Source: Desulfovibrionaceae bacterium (GTDB lineage: Bacteria > Desulfobacterota > Desulfovibrionia > Desulfovibrionales > Desulfovibrionaceae). Taken from it: DNA of 46,193 nt. Positions 43,204-46,193 of this stretch are shown piece after piece. The notes under the pieces were generated by a model. That model was not told the DNA's origin. It did no database searches and saw only the letters and a list, made by a program, of their open reading frames with translations. The stretch spans positions 52,242-98,434 of the forward strand of contig JACCQI010000001.1 of NCBI GenBank assembly GCA_015709315.1, read 5' to 3'. Position numbers and translations under genes: made by a program. Within the stretch, counting starts at the first letter, position 1. The number at the start of each line of letters is the position of its first letter.

Positions 43204-44388
43204 TTAGGTCATGGACAGCAGCACCTCGCTCAGGCGCTGCGCGTCGACCAGGGGAGCGCTGTCCCCGGTCACCAGTTCGCAATCGATGATCGTAAGCCCC
43301 AGCCGGTCCAGGCCGTTGCGGTCGATTCCGCCGGGGTATTCGCCGTTTTTCGAGTCGATGAGCACGAAGTCGAGGCCGTTCCGCCCGTCGGGCGCGCCGC
43401 TTTCCTTCAGGGTGCCCATCAGGATGCGCGCCTGGTCCGCCACGCTCGCGCCCATGGCTTCCGGGTCCGGGATGGTATTGGGCACGAACACCTTGGGGCA
43501 GGGGTTTTCGGCCACGGCCGCGCCCACGCCCTGGGGCAGCAGGTTGGCGATGACGCTCGAATAAAAGCTGCCCAGCGGGTAGCAGATCAGATCGGCTCCG
43601 AGGATGAGGTCCCTGATCTTGGTCCGGATGGAGGGCGTGACCGGCTCTTCGCTGTCCAGCGACGCGGTCAGCCAGAAGTCCCTGATGGGCGAGGAAAGCG
43701 GTCCGGCCTCCTTGCCCGTCAGGAGGTGCTGGCCCACCACCACGCGGCCGTCGTCGAGCCGGGCGGCCAGGTGCAGGTCCTTGTTCAGGGTGGGGCGGAC
43801 CACGCCGCACACCTGGACCAGCTTGGAAAAGATGTAGATGACCGGGTCCATGCGGCGGCGGTTGGACAGGTATCCGGCGGTCAGCACCAGGTTGCCGATG
43901 GACGCGCCCCTGAGGTCGAAGTCCGGGGGCATGGCCTCCTGGAACAGATGGAAATGGTTGCGGATGATTTTCCGCATGGGGTCCGGGATGCTGCGGACCA
44001 GGGGATGCCTGCCCCGGGTCATGGCGTCCAGCTCCCGGCGCAGCGTTTCCTGGTCGAGATCCTTGGGCAGCCGGTGGGCGAACAGTTCGAAGATTTCCGG
44101 GTTGCCCTGTATGGACTGGTCGGCCAGGGCCATGAGCCGGTTGCGGATGTCGCCCACGGCGGGCATGTGGAATGCCTTGCGGATCACGGCCGAGCTGCCG
44201 CCCGAATCGAACGGGGTGATCAGGTGGATGGAGTTGTGCGTGTAGCGGATCAACGCCCTGGAGGCGGCGCGCAGGGCCGAGCCGCCGCTGAAGAAGAGTA
44301 TGCGCGGCCCTAGCTCCGGGGTCCGCCTGTAGCGTTCCAGTTTGACCCGGTCCGGTATTTCGACATCGCGTGTGATCCGTGTTCGCAT
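43204..44388 (-). CDS. CofD-like protein of a GAK-type system
   Basis: 394 residues. It resembles 2-phospho-L-lactate transferase CofD/YvcK proteins: ILFFSGGSALRAASRAL (about 30-46), LITPFDSGGSSAVIRKAF (about 56-73, equivalent to the DDGGSSG loop), GASIGNLVLTAGYL, DLILGADLICYPLGSFYSSVIANLLPQGV and a late VFVPNTIPDPEA. CofD itself attaches phospholactate in F420 synthesis; no F420 genes are here, so a different acceptor is likely. ATG 44388 has GGAGGG upstream; it begins 10 bases after the kinase stop. NCBI family models name such proteins 'GAK system CofD-like'. Confidence 0.88.
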   Translation of the reverse strand: MRTRITRDVEIPDRVKLERYRRTPELGPRILFFSGGSALRAASRALIRYTHNSIHLITPFDSGGSSAVIRKAFHMPAVGDIRNRLMALADQSIQGNPEIFELFAHRLPKDLDQETLRRELDAMTRGRHPLVRSIPDPMRKIIRNHFHLFQEAMPPDFDLRGASIGNLVLTAGYLSNRRRMDPVIYIFSKLVQVCGVVRPTLNKDLHLAARLDDGRVVVGQHLLTGKEAGPLSSPIRDFWLTASLDSEEPVTPSIRTKIRDLILGADLICYPLGSFYSSVIANLLPQGVGAAVAENPCPKVFVPNTIPDPEAMGASVADQARILMGTLKESGAPDGRNGLDFVLIDSKNGEYPGGIDRNGLDRLGLTIIDCELVTGDSAPLVDAQRLSEVLLSMT

Positions 44389-44398
44389 CAGCCCTCCG

Positions 44399-45496
44399 TC
44401 AGCATGCGGTGAGTTCGCCGGTTTCCATGTACCGCATGCATACCTCGGAGGCCGCCTCGAAATCAACGCCGCCCGAGATTTCGATCAGGTCGGCCTTGGC
44501 CAGCAGGCGGGCGTAGGCGTCCACGTCCGGGTCCCCCCGCCGGGCGGGGTTCTCGGGCAGGTAGAACAGGCCGGTTCCCTTCATGAAGGCGGGCAGCAGG
44601 TCCTTGCGCGCAAAGGGGTCCACCTTGGCCGCCCGCATGGGGCCGCCGCCGCGCTTCCAGTTGAGGATGACAAGGCCGTCCATGGAGGTCCGCAGCTCGA
44701 ATTTGTCCGGGCCGTAGCACTCGTCGATGAGGGCGTCGTACTTGTGCTCCAGCCGCCACAACTCCTCCGGGGGCATGGCCAGGAACTCCTCGCGCCGGCC
44801 CGGCTCGACGATCCGGCACAGGTCCGGGTTGTGGAGCGCCGTGCCGGGATTGATGCGCGGCTGCTTGGCCACGCCGTACATGGTCAGGGCGTCGCCGTCC
44901 TCCTCGACCATGACCCGGTCGTTGGACACGAAGGTGGTGCCCAGGCTCATGAGGTGCAGGGCCAGGGTGGACTTGCCCGCGCCGGAGAACCCCGCCAGCG
45001 AGAGGCCGCGACCGTTGTGGAGGACGCCCGCCGCATGGCCCAGGAATCCGCCCTGGTTGAGCTTCCACTCGATGAATCGGTTGTTGATGAAATTGATGAC
45101 CTGGTTGGCGTTTTCCAGGCATGGCCCCACGGCCGCGTTTTCGCCCCGGCCGAAGATGAAGTGCATGCCGGTCAGCCGCTTGCGGACGACGCGGCCGTCC
45201 GGCAGGTCCGCCCACTCCTCCTTGATCTTGGTTTTGCCGGGGTCGGGCTGCTTCACGGTGAACGCCAGGTTGAATTCGGCGGGTTCGGTCTCATGGGCGG
45301 AGATCACGATCTCCGGGGTCCCGGCGCCGGCGACGAATTCCTTGAAATAGTCGGCCAGGGCGTCCCGCAGCCCGTCCGTGGAGCAGTCGGCCCGGATGAC
45401 GCAGCCGCCGAAGTGGAGGAGCAGTTCCCGCTCGGCGGGGACGGCCGTTCTGATCTCCGCCGCCAGTTCCTTTCGGGTGGTGCCGGTCAGCTTCAT
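44399..45496 (-). CDS. HprK-related kinase of a GAK-type system
   Basis: 365 residues. A P-loop GFSGAGKSTLALHLMSLG (about 168-185) is followed by FVSNDRVMVEEDG (the Asp expected for HPr kinase-type chemistry) and INPGTALHNP. The N-terminal 150 residues are specific to this family (LLLHFGGCVIRADCSTDGL, RVVRKRLTGMHFIFGRGENAAVGPC). HprK enzymes phosphorylate a Ser on a partner protein; the substrate here is unknown but could be a cluster protein. GGAG eight bases before ATG 45496, which overlaps the ATP-grasp stop by 4 bases. Confidence 0.88.
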   Translation of the reverse strand: MKLTGTTRKELAAEIRTAVPAERELLLHFGGCVIRADCSTDGLRDALADYFKEFVAGAGTPEIVISAHETEPAEFNLAFTVKQPDPGKTKIKEEWADLPDGRVVRKRLTGMHFIFGRGENAAVGPCLENANQVINFINNRFIEWKLNQGGFLGHAAGVLHNGRGLSLAGFSGAGKSTLALHLMSLGTTFVSNDRVMVEEDGDALTMYGVAKQPRINPGTALHNPDLCRIVEPGRREEFLAMPPEELWRLEHKYDALIDECYGPDKFELRTSMDGLVILNWKRGGGPMRAAKVDPFARKDLLPAFMKGTGLFYLPENPARRGDPDVDAYARLLAKADLIEISGGVDFEAASEVCMRYMETGELTAC

Positions 45497-46193
45497 GTGA
45501 GTTTCTCCATGACGTAGTCCACGTAGCGGGCCGCGGCGTCGATGCCGCTGGTTTCCTGGATGCCCCGGAAGCCGCCGAAGACCGAGACCTCGAAGACGTA
45601 CGGGCCGTCCGGGGTGATGGCCACGTCCACGCAGGTGAAGTCGAGGTTGAAGGGAGCCTGCGCCTTGCGGGCCAGCTCGATGATCTCGGGCGCGGGTTCG
45701 TAGGGCCGGTACTTGCCGCCGGACGCGGTGGTGGTGTTCCACGCCCCGTTGGTCTTGCACCGGGCGTAGGTGGTCAGGTATTCGCCGCCCAGAAAGGCGA
45801 TGCCGAGGTCCAGGTCGCCCAGGTCGATGGTCTTCTGGATGTACATGATCGGGAACTCGGCCTTGTATGCCTCGATCTTCGCCCTGGCGTCCGGCCCGTT
45901 TTCGAGCACGGTCATGCCGCGCGCCTTGGAGGTGTAGAGCGGCTTGAACACCGCCTGTCCGTATTTTTCCAGCGCGACCAGGGCCTGGTCCACGGATTCG
46001 GTGATGGTGGTGGGCGGCATAGGGATGTCGTTGATCTGAAGGGAAACGGTGCAGGACAGCCGGTCCAGGGCGCGCAGGATGGAATAGGGGGAGCTGAAGA
46101 TCCTGAGCCCCTTTTCCGACAGGTAGCGCAGCACCTCCAGCCGGTCCAGGAGGTCCGGGGAATAGCGCGAGCCGATCTTCTTTATCATCAGCG
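45493..46193 (-). CDS. ATP-grasp ligase of a GAK-type system, 5' end cut off
   Basis: About 233 residues visible, running off the window. RimK-type ATP-grasp features are present: LRALDRLSCTVSLQINDIPMPPT, ALEKYGQAVFKPLYTSKARGM (ATP lysine), FPIMYIQKTIDLGDLDLG and a late VDVAITPDGPYVFEVSVFGGFRGI. RimK-like ligases add amino acids to carboxylates. Where RimK has EVN as the metal ligands, this protein has EVS, an Asn-to-Ser change. An ATG at 46188 is in frame, but homologues have a longer N-terminus, so the real start lies outside. It is first in the visible operon. Confidence 0.85.
   Translation of the reverse strand, partial: LMIKKIGSRYSPDLLDRLEVLRYLSEKGLRIFSSPYSILRALDRLSCTVSLQINDIPMPPTTITESVDQALVALEKYGQAVFKPLYTSKARGMTVLENGPDARAKIEAYKAEFPIMYIQKTIDLGDLDLGIAFLGGEYLTTYARCKTNGAWNTTTASGGKYRPYEPAPEIIELARKAQAPFNLDFTCVDVAITPDGPYVFEVSVFGGFRGIQETSGIDAAARYVDYVMEKLT

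Overview
The window looks like chromosomal DNA from a GC-rich sulfate-reducing member of the Desulfovibrionaceae (Pseudodesulfovibrio/Desulfovibrio type). This is inferred from gene content: a type III glutamine synthetase beside a GAK-type cluster (CofD-like, HprK-like, ATP-grasp, amphi-Trp), many Cache-domain histidine kinases, a stand-alone PEP-synthase-like protein and DASS/NhaB Na+-linked transporters. I see no phage genes, transposases, integrases or CRISPR arrays.

Layout. 1-100: 3' end of a tRNA-Asp with its terminator. 356-1162 (-): membrane protein with three TM2-like repeats. 1555-5315 (+): four-gene partner-switching operon (NMT1/THI5-type binding protein, Cache-HAMP-SpoIIE phosphatase, STAS protein, RsbW-like ATPase). 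5802-19694 (-): a roughly 13.8 kb operon of 13 genes headed by a near-perfect sigma-54 promoter and closed by an intrinsic terminator. It encodes five response regulators without DNA-binding domains, three histidine kinases (one with a Rossmann-like N-terminus), a PEP-synthase-like phosphotransferase, a Yip1 protein, a 49-residue membrane protein, a DASS anion symporter and NhaB. 19943-22975 (+): a large unrecognised membrane protein. 23006-24813 (-): a Cache histidine kinase with a consensus sigma-54 promoter, divergent from 24915-27431 (+), a membrane-anchored sigma-54 activator with a winged-helix C-terminus. The simplest reading is that this activator drives both sigma-54 promoters, making the whole 5.8-27.4 kb stretch one regulatory circuit around Na+-coupled transport.

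27464-29284 (-): a COG0523 GTPase with an unknown N-terminal domain. 29294-33182 (-): a FadR-type regulator, a 91-residue protein, an 11-helix membrane protein and a Tat-exported metallo-beta-lactamase-fold hydrolase, preceded by TTGG/CCAA operator-like palindromes. 33286-34840 (-): ExbB-ExbD-TonB. 35020-37543 (-): REC-histidine kinase plus a PAS/PAS/GAF-like protein. 37726-39882 (+): greA with a sigma-70 promoter and leader hairpin, then a Cys-rich protein and an RluA-type pseudouridine synthase. 40050-42449 (+): type III glutamine synthetase with nested palindromes and a sigma-54-like element upstream. 42529-46193 (-): GAK-type cluster, cut by the window end.

All calls come from reading translated sequence and motifs; no database search was run. 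Residue positions are approximate. Start sites were chosen from Shine-Dalgarno spacing and overlaps.
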